A stretch of 64,000 nt of DNA from Methylococcus mesophilus (GTDB taxonomy: Bacteria > Pseudomonadota > Gammaproteobacteria > Methylococcales > Methylococcaceae), in the NCBI RefSeq assembly GCF_026247885.1, contig NZ_CP110921.1, positions 806,001-870,000 of the forward strand, given 5' to 3'. Positions 1 through 9,905 of this stretch are shown here, piece by piece. A program made the translations under genes and the position numbers. The notes beneath the pieces are model-generated. The model made no database searches. It had not been told where the DNA came from and worked only from the letters and a program-made list of their open reading frames with translations. The first letter of the stretch is position 1, and each line of letters opens with the position of its first letter.

Positions 1-212
1 GCACTGGCCGGCTGGCTGGGCTGGTAACCCGGCCGCTGCGTTTGCGAGAAGGAATTTCCGTCGGTCGAGCGCCGATAGGGTTCGCTGTATGACGGCCTGC
101 TCCCGAAAGAACTTCCCCCGCCCAGGCGTTTGGCGAACGCATCGCTCATGCTGGAAAACAGCAGCGCCGTGACGAGCGCGGTACTCAGTGCGAATCCAAA
201 AATCTTTTTCAT
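1..212 (-). CDS. Tim44-like domain protein, N-terminal part, cut by window edge
   Basis: Reading leftward from ATG at 212-210, 70 codons stay open to the edge. The peptide starts MKKIFGFALSTALVTALLF, a lysine-led hydrophobic signal sequence, and then has AKRLGGGSSFGSRPSY. A Lys-Arg-Leu-Gly-Gly-Gly stretch just after the signal peptide is typical of bacterial Tim44-like (inner-membrane, import-motor-related) proteins, followed by a Ser/Gln/Pro-rich spacer as seen here. A GAGG-type ribosome site lies just upstream. The Tim44 domain itself would lie outside the window, so the family call rests on the N-terminal pattern alone. The gene is divergent from the phosphoesterase at 411. Confidence 0.6.
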   Translation of the reverse strand, partial: MKKIFGFALSTALVTALLFSSMSDAFAKRLGGGSSFGSRPSYSEPYRRSTDGNSFSQTQRPGYQPSQPAS

Positions 213-410
213 ATGGCCCTCAAGCCTCAACGTCATCGCCGGTGTTATAGGGGAAGCACCGGCCAATTACAACTCCCCCTGTCACAGCTCCGCACTGTCC
301 CGAGCGCGTAATGTGCAGCGATTAGCCTGTCCGTTGCCGTGTCGAAAGCGACCGGCAAGCCGCCGCTCGCGGCTGAAACCGCCATAAAACCCGCACAGGA
401 GCCGATGTTC

Positions 411-2111
411 ATGCGAGTCGCACAAAAGGTGTCCCTGGCCGCCGCCCTCGTCGCGGCCGGCTTCGGTCCCGTTACGGCCAACGCCCATACCGACAGCGAA
501 ATCCGGAAAATCAAACGTTTCGTCATCATCTACCAGGAAAACCACAGCTTCGACAATCTGTACGGCGGGTGGGAAGGCGTCAACGGACGTACGCCGGCCA
601 ACTATGTTCCGCAGGTCAGCCAAGCCGGCGAGCGTTACGCCTGCCTGTTACAAAACGACCCGAACCTGACTTCGCCGACGCCGCTCCCGGTCACCTGCAC
701 CGATCCGGTCAACCAGATCGAAAGCGCGTTCACCAACGCCGAATTCCCGATCGACACCTACGTTCCGGCTACGGCCTCGACCTGCACCGGCGGCATCTCC
801 CAGGGCGACAGCTATAACGGCGGCTGCACCGAGGACATGGTGCATCGCTTCTATCAGCACCAATATCAATTGAATGGCGGCGCGATGAACCGATACGTGA
901 CCGGCAGCGATGGCGTCGGTCTGACCATGGGCTATTACGATACGAAACAGCTTCCAATTTACCGTTACCTGCACCAGGACGGCCATCCCAGGTACGCCGT
1001 TCTCGATAATTTCTTTCAAGCTGCATTCGGTGGCTCATTCCTGAACCAGCAATGGCTGATCGCGGCCAATACGCCGATCTGGCCCAACGCGGTGAATGAC
1101 GGCAGTGAAAAGGATCTCCACGCGGTGGTCGACGTCAACGGCATGCCTACCAGCTATCCGCTCTATACCTCCCCCGCAACCTACGCACTCTATGACAATC
1201 CGTTGTCCGTTTCTTGCGATCCCCCGGCCGGACGAGGCCCCACCCCTCCAAATGTCGTGTGCGGCGACTACGCGGTCAACGACCTGCCCATGCCGAGCAA
1301 TCAACCCTACCAACCGGGCACTCCAGACTATATGAAATTGCCGCTGCAAACCGCGCCGACAATCGGCGACCGGCTGAGCGCGGCGGGTGTCAGTTGGGCT
1401 TGGTATTCGGGGGGATGGTCAAACGCCAACGGCGACATCGGCGCGCCCGGCTGGACCAACGGACACGGCCCCCATTGTGCCGATCCTCATGTAATCCAGG
1501 GCGCTGCTTTCCCGAACTGTGCGGACACTTGGTTTCAATTTCACCACCAAGCCTTCAACTACTTTGCCAATTTCAGCGCCCAGACCAAAGCCGGCCGGAA
1601 AAACCGCAAGGCTCATTTGAGGGACGAAATCGAGTTCATCGACTTGGCTCAGACTTCCAAGAAAAAGTGCAAGCTGAAGAGAGTGAGCTTTGTCAAAGCC
1701 CTGGGCGAGAGCAACGAACACCCAGGCTATAGCAGCGAACCCCTAGGAAGCGACCACCTGGTCATGCTGCTCGACGCCATCGAAAGCAGCGCCTGCGCGA
1801 AGGACACCATGGTCATCGTGACCTATGACGAATTCGGCGGCCAGTACGACCACGTTCAGCCACCGGGCCAAGGCAACGACAACGGGCCACACGATCGGTG
1901 GGGACCGGGCAACCGCATTCCCGCTCTGGTGCTATCGCCGCTGCTGTCTCAGCATTTCTCGGTCGACAACACGCAGTACGATACCACCTCGATCATGGCT
2001 ACTCTGGAAGCGCGCTATGGGTTGGCCCCGGTCGCCACGCGCGACGCGGAAGTGAACAATCTGTTCTCGGTGTTCAACGCCGCCACCGCCAAAACAGCGA
2101 TGAAGCACTGA
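411..2111 (+). CDS. Secreted phosphoesterase (phospholipase C/acid phosphatase family), copy 1
   Basis: An exported hydrolase of the PF04185 phosphoesterase family, which includes phospholipases C and acid phosphatases acting on phosphate esters in the periplasm. The start at 411 is chosen because AGGAG at 397-401 is nine bases upstream and the product then begins MRVAQKVSLAAALVAAGFG, a clean signal peptide ending in TANA; an in-frame ATG at 405 and one at 339 are less well placed. Family motifs are QENHSFDNLYG near the mature N-terminus (metal/nucleophile region) and YDEFGGQYDHVQPP with WGPGNRIPALV near the C-terminus (metal ligands). Many cysteines suggest disulfides. A close paralogue follows 115 bp downstream. 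The substrate cannot be read from sequence. Confidence 0.85.
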   Translation: MRVAQKVSLAAALVAAGFGPVTANAHTDSEIRKIKRFVIIYQENHSFDNLYGGWEGVNGRTPANYVPQVSQAGERYACLLQNDPNLTSPTPLPVTCTDPVNQIESAFTNAEFPIDTYVPATASTCTGGISQGDSYNGGCTEDMVHRFYQHQYQLNGGAMNRYVTGSDGVGLTMGYYDTKQLPIYRYLHQDGHPRYAVLDNFFQAAFGGSFLNQQWLIAANTPIWPNAVNDGSEKDLHAVVDVNGMPTSYPLYTSPATYALYDNPLSVSCDPPAGRGPTPPNVVCGDYAVNDLPMPSNQPYQPGTPDYMKLPLQTAPTIGDRLSAAGVSWAWYSGGWSNANGDIGAPGWTNGHGPHCADPHVIQGAAFPNCADTWFQFHHQAFNYFANFSAQTKAGRKNRKAHLRDEIEFIDLAQTSKKKCKLKRVSFVKALGESNEHPGYSSEPLGSDHLVMLLDAIESSACAKDTMVIVTYDEFGGQYDHVQPPGQGNDNGPHDRWGPGNRIPALVLSPLLSQHFSVDNTQYDTTSIMATLEARYGLAPVATRDAEVNNLFSVFNAATAKTAMKH

Positions 2112-2130
2112 ACTGCTGGAAATCATCCTC

Positions 2131-2157
2131 CCGCCGGTCACTTATCCAAACCGGCGG
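2131..2157 (+). terminator. Hairpin between the two phosphoesterase genes
   Basis: CCGCCGGT at 2131-2138 pairs with ACCGGCGG at 2150-2157 across an 11-base loop, 20 bp after the first phosphoesterase stop. No T run follows, so it may act as a weak terminator or as an mRNA-stabilising hairpin rather than a classic intrinsic terminator. Confidence 0.45.
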
Positions 2158-2226
2158 CAATAGCCCTATGAATTGTTAATAAATGCTTCATCCACACAAA
2201 CCCATAACATCCTAGGAGCCATTGAT

Positions 2227-3918
2227 ATGCCGACCACACGCAAACTACCCCTTGCTGTAGCCCTAGCGGCAACCGGTTTAGCGCCGCTTTTCGCCGATGC
2301 CCATCCATCCCAAGAGATGAAGAGAATCAAACGGTTCGTCATCATCTATCAGGAAAATCACAGCTTCGACAACCTGTACGGCGACTGGGAAGGCGTGAAC
2401 GGACGCACGCCGGCCAACTATATTCCGCAGGTCAACCAGGCAGGCTCCCCCTATGGCTGCCTGCTGCAGAACGACCCCAGCCTGACGTCTCCGTCGCCGC
2501 TACCGGTGAGCTGCACCGATACCGAGAACGATATCGCCAGCGCATTCACCAACGCGGAATTTCCGATCGATACCTATATTCCGGCTACGGCCCCGACCTG
2601 CACCGGCGGCTATGACCAGGGCGACAGCTACAACGGCGGCTGCACCGAGGACATCGTACATCGCTACTATCAGCAGATTTACCAGTTGAACGGAGGCAAG
2701 CTGAACCGCTACGTCACCGGCAGCGACGCCGTCGGCCTGACCATGGGCTATTACGACACCAGACAGCTCCCCATCTACCGCTACTTGCACCAGGACGGTC
2801 ATCCCAACTATGCGATCCTGGACAACTTCTTCCACGCGGCCTTCGGCGGCTCGTTCCTGAACCACCAATGGCTGATCGCGGCGACCACGCCGATCTGGCC
2901 CAATGCGGTGAACGACGGCAGCAAGAAGGATTTGCACTCGGTAGTGGACGGCAACGGCATGCCGACAAACTACCCGCTCTATACCTCGCCGGCGAGCTAT
3001 GCGCTCAACGATGCTCAGTTGACCGCGTCATGCAATCCGCCGCCGGATCGCGGCCCCACGCCATCGGGTGTCGTATGCGGAGACTATGCGGTCAACACCA
3101 CCCAGCCCACCAACCAGCCCTACCAGCCGGGAACCAAGGATTACAAGATGCTGCCGCTTCAAACCGCGCCGACGATCGGCGACCGGCTTTCGGCGGCCGG
3201 CGTGAGCTGGGCCTGGTATTCGGGCGGCTGGTCCAATGCCGCCGGCAACATTGGGGCGCCAGGCTGGACCAACGGACTCGGGCCGAATTGCGCGGACCCG
3301 CATACCATCCAGGGTTCGACTTTCCCGAACTGCCCGGACACCTGGTTCCAGTTCCACCACCAGCCGTTCAACTACTTTGCCGGCTTCAGCGCCCAGACCA
3401 AGAGCGGCCTGAAAAACCGCAAGAAGCACCTGCGGGATGAAATCGAGTTCATCAAGCTGGCACAGACTTCGAAGAAGGAGTGCAAGCTGAAATCGGTGAG
3501 CTTCGTGAAACCCATCGGCGAAGGCAACGAGCATCCGGGCTATTCCAGCGAGCCCATCGGCAGCGACCATCTGGTCGTCCTGCTCTCGGCAATCGAAAAC
3601 AGCGCCTGCGCGAAGGATACGCTGGTCATCGTGACCTACGACGAATTCGGCGGCCAGTACGACCACGTCCAGCCGCCGGGCCAGGGCAACGACAACGGAC
3701 CGCACGACAAGTGGGGACCGGGCAACCGAATCCCGGCCTTGATCGTGTCGCCGCTGCTGCCTCGTGCCTTTTCAGTCGACAGCACGCAATACGACACCAC
3801 TTCGATTATGGCGACTCTGGAAAAACGCTACGGGCTGGCTCCAGTCGCCGAGCGGGATGCGCAGGTCAATGACCTTTTTTCGGTCTTCGACGCTGCATCG
3901 GCGACAACCGCCCACTGA
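2227..3918 (+). CDS. Secreted phosphoesterase (phospholipase C/acid phosphatase family), copy 2
   Basis: Tandem paralogue of the gene at 411, with near-identical motifs: QENHSFDNLYG, a GDSYNGGCTED segment, YDEFGGQYDHVQPP and WGPGNRIPALI. The start at 2227 follows AGGAG at 2214-2218 by eight bases and gives a signal peptide (MPTTRKLPLAVALAATGLA, cleavage near ADA). Mature length is about 540 residues, as in copy 1. The two differ mostly in the signal peptide and scattered substitutions, so this is an old duplication with both copies intact. Each has its own ribosome site and a hairpin lies between them, so they may be expressed separately. Family PF04185; the natural substrate is unknown. Confidence 0.85.
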   Translation: MPTTRKLPLAVALAATGLAPLFADAHPSQEMKRIKRFVIIYQENHSFDNLYGDWEGVNGRTPANYIPQVNQAGSPYGCLLQNDPSLTSPSPLPVSCTDTENDIASAFTNAEFPIDTYIPATAPTCTGGYDQGDSYNGGCTEDIVHRYYQQIYQLNGGKLNRYVTGSDAVGLTMGYYDTRQLPIYRYLHQDGHPNYAILDNFFHAAFGGSFLNHQWLIAATTPIWPNAVNDGSKKDLHSVVDGNGMPTNYPLYTSPASYALNDAQLTASCNPPPDRGPTPSGVVCGDYAVNTTQPTNQPYQPGTKDYKMLPLQTAPTIGDRLSAAGVSWAWYSGGWSNAAGNIGAPGWTNGLGPNCADPHTIQGSTFPNCPDTWFQFHHQPFNYFAGFSAQTKSGLKNRKKHLRDEIEFIKLAQTSKKECKLKSVSFVKPIGEGNEHPGYSSEPIGSDHLVVLLSAIENSACAKDTLVIVTYDEFGGQYDHVQPPGQGNDNGPHDKWGPGNRIPALIVSPLLPRAFSVDSTQYDTTSIMATLEKRYGLAPVAERDAQVNDLFSVFDAASATTAH

Positions 3919-3930
3919 CATCCATGAATT

Positions 3931-3952
3931 CCGCCGGCCGCGCGGCCGGCGG
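3931..3952. terminator. Perfect 22-bp palindrome between convergent genes
   Basis: CCGCCGGCC at 3931-3939, loop GCGC, then GGCCGGCGG to 3952. It lies between the ends of the convergent phosphoesterase (+) and rubredoxin (-) genes, the place expected for a two-way terminator. There is no T tract on either side, so the role is inferred from position and stem strength. Confidence 0.5.
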
Positions 3953-3966
3953 ATACCGATTTCTGC

Positions 3967-4137
3967 TCAATCCAGCAGTTCGAAGAAACTCTTGTCCACG
4001 CCGCACTCCGGACAGCCCCAGCCTTCGGGAATGTCCTCGAAAAGGGTTCCGGGCGGAAGACCCGCGTCCGGATCGCCTTCGGTTTCGTCGTAGATGTAGC
4101 CGCAGGCGGAACATTGGTACTTGTGGTATTCGACCAT
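3967..4137 (-). CDS. Rubredoxin
   Basis: A 56-residue one-electron carrier with an Fe(Cys)4 centre. Both CxxC pairs are present (CSACGY near the N-terminus and CPECGVDK near the C-terminus), with the usual family sequence between them ([27 protein letters not shown]). The start at 4137 is chosen over an in-frame ATG ten codons upstream because AAGGAG lies about seven bases before it and [14 protein letters not shown] is the normal rubredoxin beginning. It is 36 bp downstream of prlC on the same strand and may share its transcript. Rubredoxins pass electrons to oxygenases or peroxide-reducing enzymes; the partner is not identifiable here. Confidence 0.95.
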   Translation of the reverse strand: MVEYHKYQCSACGYIYDETEGDPDAGLPPGTLFEDIPEGWGCPECGVDKSFFELLD

Positions 4138-4173
4138 ATTCGTCTCCTTGTCGATCGTGAAGCTCAAAAAGAC

Positions 4174-6222
4174 CTAACCGGCGGACGCGAGCATCCCGCT
4201 ATGGCGCAACAAGGCTTCGATTTCCGGCTCGCGTCCGCGGAAGGCGACGAAGGACTCCAGCGCGCTGCGCCGCCCACCCTGTTCCAGCACATTGCTGAGG
4301 AAGGCATGGCCGGTGTCCGGATCGAAGATGCCGCGCTCTTCGAACAATGAAAAGGCATCGCTCGACAGCACTTCCGCCCACTTGTAGCTGTAATAACCGG
4401 CCGCATAGCCGCCGCCGAAGACGTGCTGGAAGCTGTGCGGGAAGCGGTTATACGGCGGAGGCGGCATGACCGAGACCTGCCGCCGCACGTCGTCGAGAAT
4501 TTCATAGACACACCCGCCTCGGGCCGGATCGTATTCGTGATGAATGCGGAAATCCAGCAGGGCGAACTCCAATTGACGGACCGTCTGCATGCCGGCCTGG
4601 AAGTTTTTGGCCGCCAGCATCTTGGCCAGCAGTGCGTCGGGCAGAGGCTCGCCGGTGCGGTGATGACCCGAGATCAGTGCCAGCGCCTCGCGTTCCCAGC
4701 AGAAGTTCTCCATGAACTGGCTGGGCAGTTCCACCGCATCCCATTCCACGCCTCGAATACCTGACACGCCGAGGTGCTCGACCCGGGTGAGCAAATGGTG
4801 CAGGCCGTGGCCGAATTCGTGGAACAGCGTCACCACGTCGTCATGCCGAAGCAGCGCGGGTTCGTCGCCGGCCGGGGGGGTGAAATTGCAGGTCAGGTAG
4901 GCGACCGGACTCTGAATGCTCCCGCCGAGACGGCGCCGGCTGACGCATTCGTCCATCCAGGCGCCGCCGCGCTTGCTGGGCCGGGCGTAGAGGTCGAGAT
5001 AGAACCCACCCCGCAGTTCGCCTGCCCGGTCGAATATCTCGTAGTAGCGGACGTCCGGGTGCCAGACATCGACACCGTCGCGACGCTCGATATCCAGGCC
5101 GTACAGCCGCTGCACCACCGCGAACAGGCCGGAAACCGCGCGTTCGGCGGGAAAATACGCCTTCACTTCCTCTTCGGAAAACGCGTATTTGTGCTCGCGG
5201 AGCTTCTCGGAATAGTAGGCTACGTCCCAGGACTGAAGCGCCTCGATCCCATGCTGACCCCGCGCGAACTCCCGCAGTTCCTCCAGGTCGCGCCGGGCGA
5301 CGGGCATGGCCTTTTCGGCGAGATCGTTCAGGAAACTCAGCACCTGTTCCGGGCTCTCCGCCATCTTGGTCGCCAGGGACAATTCGGCGTAGTTGGAAAA
5401 TCCCAAGAGACCGGCCTCTTCGTGACGCAAGGCCAGGACCTTCTCCATCACCTCGCCGTTGTCCCAGCGTCCGCCATGCGGCCCGGTTTCCGAAGCGCGG
5501 GTCGCATAAGCCCGGTAGAACTCTTCCCGCAGCGCCCGGTCATCGGCATAGGTCATGATCGCGATATAGGACGGAAAGGCGAGGCCGAAAACCCAGCCGG
5601 ACTTGCCTTCGGATTCTGCGGCCTGGCGGGCGACGGCGAGGTCGGTTTCGGGCAGCCCGGCCAGCAGCGCCTCGTCTTCGATATGGCGAGTCCAGCCCTT
5701 GGTGGCATCCAGCACGTTGTCGGAAAACCGGCTGCCCAGTTGCGACAGCTCCTGGGCGATTTCCTTGAAGCGCGCCTTGCTCTCGCCTTCCAGAGCAACC
5801 CCGGAAAGGCGGAAATCGCGCAGGGCGTTGTCGACGATCTTGCGCTGTGCGGTGTCGAGCCGGGCAAATTCCACGCCTTCGGCGATTTCCCGGAACGCGG
5901 CATATAGCGCCGCATTCTGGCCCATTTCGGTGGCATATTCGCTCAACAGGGGCAGACTGGCATTGTAGGCTTCCCGCAAAGCCTCACTGTTCATCACGGA
6001 GTTCAGATGCCCGACCGGCGACCAGGCCTTGTTCAGGCGGTCATCGAGATCATCCAGCGGTTCCACCAGACCGGACCAGGTGAACGGCCCGCCGCGCCCG
6101 AGCAGAGCGTCCACCGCGGCCCGGCTTTCGGCCAGGATTTGTTGAACCGCCGGCACTACATGGCTCGCTTCGATGCGCGAGAACGGCGGCAGTTCATAGT
6201 CTTCCAGCAAAGGGTTGGTCAT
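4174..6222 (-). CDS. prlC: Oligopeptidase A (M3 family zinc metallopeptidase)
   Basis: A cytoplasmic thimet-type oligopeptidase that degrades short peptides, including cleaved signal peptides. The zinc-binding motif HEFGHGLHHLL is intact (HExGH class, glutamate as catalytic base), with downstream M3 features such as WDAVELPSQFMENF and the C-terminal NRFPHSFQHVFGGGYAAGYYSYKWAEV. Length from ATG at 6222 is 682 residues, close to E. coli OpdA (680). The start at 6222 has GAGG nine bases upstream and gives MTNPLLEDYELPPF, which aligns with family N-termini; an ATG eleven codons earlier is less likely. Rubredoxin follows on the same strand. Confidence 0.95.
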   Translation of the reverse strand: MTNPLLEDYELPPFSRIEASHVVPAVQQILAESRAAVDALLGRGGPFTWSGLVEPLDDLDDRLNKAWSPVGHLNSVMNSEALREAYNASLPLLSEYATEMGQNAALYAAFREIAEGVEFARLDTAQRKIVDNALRDFRLSGVALEGESKARFKEIAQELSQLGSRFSDNVLDATKGWTRHIEDEALLAGLPETDLAVARQAAESEGKSGWVFGLAFPSYIAIMTYADDRALREEFYRAYATRASETGPHGGRWDNGEVMEKVLALRHEEAGLLGFSNYAELSLATKMAESPEQVLSFLNDLAEKAMPVARRDLEELREFARGQHGIEALQSWDVAYYSEKLREHKYAFSEEEVKAYFPAERAVSGLFAVVQRLYGLDIERRDGVDVWHPDVRYYEIFDRAGELRGGFYLDLYARPSKRGGAWMDECVSRRRLGGSIQSPVAYLTCNFTPPAGDEPALLRHDDVVTLFHEFGHGLHHLLTRVEHLGVSGIRGVEWDAVELPSQFMENFCWEREALALISGHHRTGEPLPDALLAKMLAAKNFQAGMQTVRQLEFALLDFRIHHEYDPARGGCVYEILDDVRRQVSVMPPPPYNRFPHSFQHVFGGGYAAGYYSYKWAEVLSSDAFSLFEERGIFDPDTGHAFLSNVLEQGGRRSALESFVAFRGREPEIEALLRHSGMLASAG

Positions 6223-6339
6223 TGCATTACCTCGAATTCGGTTTGAATCCTGCAAACCGCTCAGGCGACGGCTTGGTTGGCCGCCGGGAATCTCTGGGGG
6301 GAGTATCGAAGGAGGGAATATACAGGGAGTTGGCCTCGG

Positions 6340-6450
6340 CCCTCACCCCACCGTCCCAATGTTTCCGGGCTTTCCTGCCCGGAACCCTCCGGGCGGGCCA
6401 AGCCCGACCAAATCCGCTCCCGGCGGATTTGTCCCGGAGGGGGAGGGAGA
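6340..6450. repeat. Intergenic palindromic repeat, copy A
   Basis: This stretch between prlC and hppA holds an inverted repeat AAATCCGC at 6410-6417 with GCGGATTT at 6423-6430, followed by GTCCCGGAGGGGGAGGGAGA. A related element at 22470-22531 has AAATCTGC/GCAGATTT then GTCCCAGAGGGAGAGGGGAG: one stem pair has changed on both sides. A further GC-rich hairpin (CCGGGCTTTCCTGCCCGG, 6385-6402) lies within the block. It may end hppA transcription or be a REP-type element. Confidence 0.6.
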
Positions 6451-6461
6451 CAAGCGGGGGT

Positions 6462-8594
6462 TTAGAGCAGGGGTACGATCAACAGGGCTACGATGTTGAT
6501 GATCTTGATCATCGGATTCACCGCCGGGCCCGCAGTATCCTTGTACGGATCGCCGACGGTGTCGCCGGTCACCGCCGCCTTGTGCGCCTCCGATCCCTTG
6601 CCGCCGAAGTTACCGTCCTCGATGTATTTCTTCGCGTTGTCCCAGGCGCCGCCACCGGTCGTCATCGAGATGGCGACGAACAAGCCGGTGACGATGGTGC
6701 CGATCAGCACGCCGCCCAGCGCCTCCTTGCCGAGCAGCAGCCCCACGACGACCGGAATCGCCACTGGCAGCAAGGAAGGCACGACCATCTCCTTGATCGC
6801 CGCCTGGGTCAGCATGTCGACCGCCTTCGAGTAATCGGGCTTGGCGGTATGCTGCATGATCCCCGGAATCTCCCGGAACTGCCGGCGCACTTCGTTGACG
6901 ATGCCGCCGGCGGCCCGGCCCACGGCCTCCATGGCCAGCGCGCCGAACAGGTAGGGCACCATGCCGCCGATGAAGAGGCCGATGATGACCATGTGGTTCG
7001 ACAGGTCGAAGTTCACGTTGCCGCCCAAGGCATGGGTGTAGTCGGCGAACAGCACCAGCGCCGCCAGCCCCGCCGATCCGATCGCATAGCCCTTGGTCAC
7101 CGCCTTGGTCGTGTTGCCCACGGCGTCCAGCGGGTCGGTGATCGCCCGGACCGAATCCGGCAGCTCGGCCATCTCGGCGATGCCGCCGGCGTTGTCGGTG
7201 ATCGGGCCATAGGCATCCAGCGCGACGATCATCCCGGTCAGGGACAGCATCGAGGTGGCCGCCACCGCGATGCCATACAGTCCCGCCAGTTCGTAGGCGC
7301 CCCAGATGCTGGCGCAGACCGCCAGCACCGGCGCTGCCGTCGCTTTCATCGATACCCCGAGGCCGGCGATGATGTTGGTGCCGTGGCCGGTGGTGGAGGC
7401 TTCGGCGATATGGCGTACCGGCGCGAATTCGGTAGCGGTGTAGTACTCGGTGATCACCACCATCAGCCCGGTCAGGCCCAGGCCGATCAGGGCGGCGAAG
7501 AACAGGCCGAACCAGGACACGTCGGTGCCGCCGAGACTGACGCCGCCGCCGAACATGAAGCCGGTGATCGGCAGGAAGGCCACGGCCGCGAGCCCCCCCG
7601 ACACGATCACGCCCTTGTACAGCCCGCTCATGATCTTCTTGCCCGGCGTGATCCGGACGAAGAAGGTCCCGATGATCGAGGCGACGATGGAAATGCCGCC
7701 CAGCACCAGGGGGTACACGATGGCCGCTTCGCTTCCCCCGGTCAGGAGCCCTCCCAGCAGCATGGTGGCAACGATGGTCACGGCGTAGGTTTCGAACAGG
7801 TCGGCCGCCATGCCCGCGCAGTCGCCGACGTTGTCGCCGACGTTGTCGGCGATCACGGCCGGATTGCGCGGATCGTCTTCGGGAATCCCCGCCTCGACCT
7901 TGCCGACCAGGTCCGCGCCCACGTCGGCGCCCTTGGTGAAGATGCCACCGCCCAGACGCGCGAAGATCGAGATCAGCGAACCGCCGAACGCCAACCCCAC
8001 CAGGGCATGGAGCGGATCGCTCGCGCCGGCCGACTTCAGCAGCGCGTAATAGCCGGCCACCCCGAGCAAGCCGAGCCCAACCACCAGCATTCCCGTGATG
8101 GCGCCGCCGCGGAACGCCATGGAAAAAGCCTCATCCATGCCGGTCATGGCTGCCTGCGCGGTCCGCGAGTTGGCGCGGACCGAGATGTTCATGCCGATAT
8201 AGCCCGCCGCGCCGGAGAGCGCAGCACCGATGACGAACCCGAAAGCGATGGTCCATCCCAGAAAGGCTCCGATGACGAAGAACAGCAGCCAACCGACTAT
8301 CGCGATGGTCCGATACTGCCGATTAAGGTAGGCCTGGGCGCCCTGTTGTATCGCCGCGGCGATGTCTACCATCCGCTCGTTGCCGGCGGGCTGGGCATTG
8401 ACCCAGCCGATGGAGAGAATGCCATAGAGCAGCGCAGACAGCGCAGCGGTAAAAGCGAATGCGGTTCCCCAGTCGACCAGCAGGCCGATCGCGAGAAATT
8501 CCGCGAGCCCCGCCAAGGTGATCGCCTTGGTCCGGGGGTTGCGCATCAAACAACACAGCCCCTCCCGGGCGCAGGACAGAACCGAGCAAGCCAT
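6462..8594 (-). CDS. hppA: K+-independent proton-translocating inorganic pyrophosphatase
   Basis: An integral-membrane pump of 710 residues that couples PPi hydrolysis to proton export or, run backward, makes PPi. The substrate-binding signature [13 protein letters not shown] and the acidic [13 protein letters not shown] are intact, along with the second acidic site near the C-terminus ([15 protein letters not shown]). GNTTKA places lysine at residue 497 where K+-dependent enzymes have alanine, so this is predicted to be the K+-independent class. The start at 8594 has GAGGAG about eight bases upstream. It lies 48 bp downstream of the PPi-phosphofructokinase on the same strand, an operon known from Methylococcus; together they tie glycolysis/gluconeogenesis to PPi and proton-motive force. 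Confidence 0.95.
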   Translation of the reverse strand: MACSVLSCAREGLCCLMRNPRTKAITLAGLAEFLAIGLLVDWGTAFAFTAALSALLYGILSIGWVNAQPAGNERMVDIAAAIQQGAQAYLNRQYRTIAIVGWLLFFVIGAFLGWTIAFGFVIGAALSGAAGYIGMNISVRANSRTAQAAMTGMDEAFSMAFRGGAITGMLVVGLGLLGVAGYYALLKSAGASDPLHALVGLAFGGSLISIFARLGGGIFTKGADVGADLVGKVEAGIPEDDPRNPAVIADNVGDNVGDCAGMAADLFETYAVTIVATMLLGGLLTGGSEAAIVYPLVLGGISIVASIIGTFFVRITPGKKIMSGLYKGVIVSGGLAAVAFLPITGFMFGGGVSLGGTDVSWFGLFFAALIGLGLTGLMVVITEYYTATEFAPVRHIAEASTTGHGTNIIAGLGVSMKATAAPVLAVCASIWGAYELAGLYGIAVAATSMLSLTGMIVALDAYGPITDNAGGIAEMAELPDSVRAITDPLDAVGNTTKAVTKGYAIGSAGLAALVLFADYTHALGGNVNFDLSNHMVIIGLFIGGMVPYLFGALAMEAVGRAAGGIVNEVRRQFREIPGIMQHTAKPDYSKAVDMLTQAAIKEMVVPSLLPVAIPVVVGLLLGKEALGGVLIGTIVTGLFVAISMTTGGGAWDNAKKYIEDGNFGGKGSEAHKAAVTGDTVGDPYKDTAGPAVNPMIKIINIVALLIVPLL

Positions 8595-8642
8595 AGCGAT
8601 ACTCCTCGAACGTTGTTGTTGGTGTTACAAAAAAAGAGGAAT

Positions 8643-9905
8643 TCAGACGCTGAACGACGTAGCCAGTTTCTTCGGGACGGCGACATTCCTCAATGTCACA
8701 TAGTCCGGCAAGCCCCCGGCGTAGGGGGGGTAATCCTCGCCTTCGATCAGCGGCTGCAGGTATCTGCGGCAGTCTCCGGTAATCCCGAAGCCGTCGGCAC
8801 TGATGAATTCGAGGGGCATCTTCTTCTCGACGTTGGCCACTTCCGCCAGATTGGCGGCGCTAATTTCCCAGCGGTAAGGCGAATCGGAGGTCCGTATGAT
8901 GGCCGGCATCACGGCATTGTGCCCTTTCAGAGCCATTTCGACACCGGCCTTTCCCAGAGCATAGGCCTGCTCGACATCGGTGCGCGAAGCGACGTGGCGC
9001 GCGGCGCGCTGCAAATAATCGGCGACGGCCCAGTGGTACTTGTAGCCCAGGCGTTCCTTGATCATACCGGCGACGACCGGCGCCACCCCGCCGAGTTGGG
9101 CATGGCCGAACACGTCCCGGCTGCCGGATTCGGCGACGAACCTGCCGTCGGCGTCCTTAATGCCCTCCGACACCACGATCGAACAATAGCCGGTGGTACG
9201 GACCTTCTCGTCCACTGCGCGCAGAAACCGTTCCGGGTCGAATACTTGCTCGGGAAACAGGATGATCAGCGGCAACTCGTGCCGCGCGTCGCTCGCCAGG
9301 CCACCCGCCGCGGCGATCCAGCCCGCGTGCCGCCCCATGACCTCGAGCACGAAGATGCAGGTGGAAGTGGCCGCCATGGAGCGCACGTCGAAACTCGCCT
9401 CGCGCACCGAGACGGCAATGTACTTGGCGACCGAACCGAAGCCCGGACAGCAGTCGGTGATCGGCAGATCGTTGTCCACCGTTTTCGGGATATGGACGGC
9501 CTGCAGGGGATAACCCAGCTTTTCGGAGAGTTGGGAGACCTTCAGGCAGGTATCGGCCGAGTCCCCCCCACCGTTGTAGAAGAAATAGCCGATGTCGTGG
9601 GCGCGGAATACCTCGATCAGCCGCTCGTACTGAGCCCGGTTTTCCTCCAGCCCCTTGAGCTTGTAACGGCAAGAACCGAAAGCCCCGGATGGCGTGTGGC
9701 GCAGTGCGGCGATGGCTTCGGCGCTTTCCTGGCCGGTATCGATCAGGTCTTCGGTCAGGGCGCCGACGATGCCGTTGCGCCCGGCATAGACGGTACCGAT
9801 GCGGTCGGGAAACTGCCTGGCGGTTTCCAGTACTCCGCAGGCCGATGCATTGATAACGGCGGTCACACCGCCGGATTGGGCGTAAAAAGCATTCCGCGCC
9901 ACCAT
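8643..9905 (-). CDS. pfp: Pyrophosphate-dependent 6-phosphofructokinase
   Basis: Reversible phosphorylation of fructose 6-phosphate with PPi rather than ATP. Residues 112-116 read GGGDS, the Asp-containing loop typical of PPi-dependent enzymes (ATP enzymes have Gly there); residues 140-146, PKTVDND, carry the catalytic aspartates and the Lys associated with PPi use. MGRHAGWIAAA is the sugar-phosphate binding segment. Length is 420 residues, in the range of the non-allosteric group. The start has GGAGGGGAGG just upstream. Related Methylococcus enzymes also act on other sugar phosphates such as sedoheptulose 7-phosphate in the ribulose monophosphate cycle; that breadth is family knowledge, not visible here. 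First gene of the operon with hppA. Confidence 0.95.
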   Translation of the reverse strand: MVARNAFYAQSGGVTAVINASACGVLETARQFPDRIGTVYAGRNGIVGALTEDLIDTGQESAEAIAALRHTPSGAFGSCRYKLKGLEENRAQYERLIEVFRAHDIGYFFYNGGGDSADTCLKVSQLSEKLGYPLQAVHIPKTVDNDLPITDCCPGFGSVAKYIAVSVREASFDVRSMAATSTCIFVLEVMGRHAGWIAAAGGLASDARHELPLIILFPEQVFDPERFLRAVDEKVRTTGYCSIVVSEGIKDADGRFVAESGSRDVFGHAQLGGVAPVVAGMIKERLGYKYHWAVADYLQRAARHVASRTDVEQAYALGKAGVEMALKGHNAVMPAIIRTSDSPYRWEISAANLAEVANVEKKMPLEFISADGFGITGDCRRYLQPLIEGEDYPPYAGGLPDYVTLRNVAVPKKLATSFSV

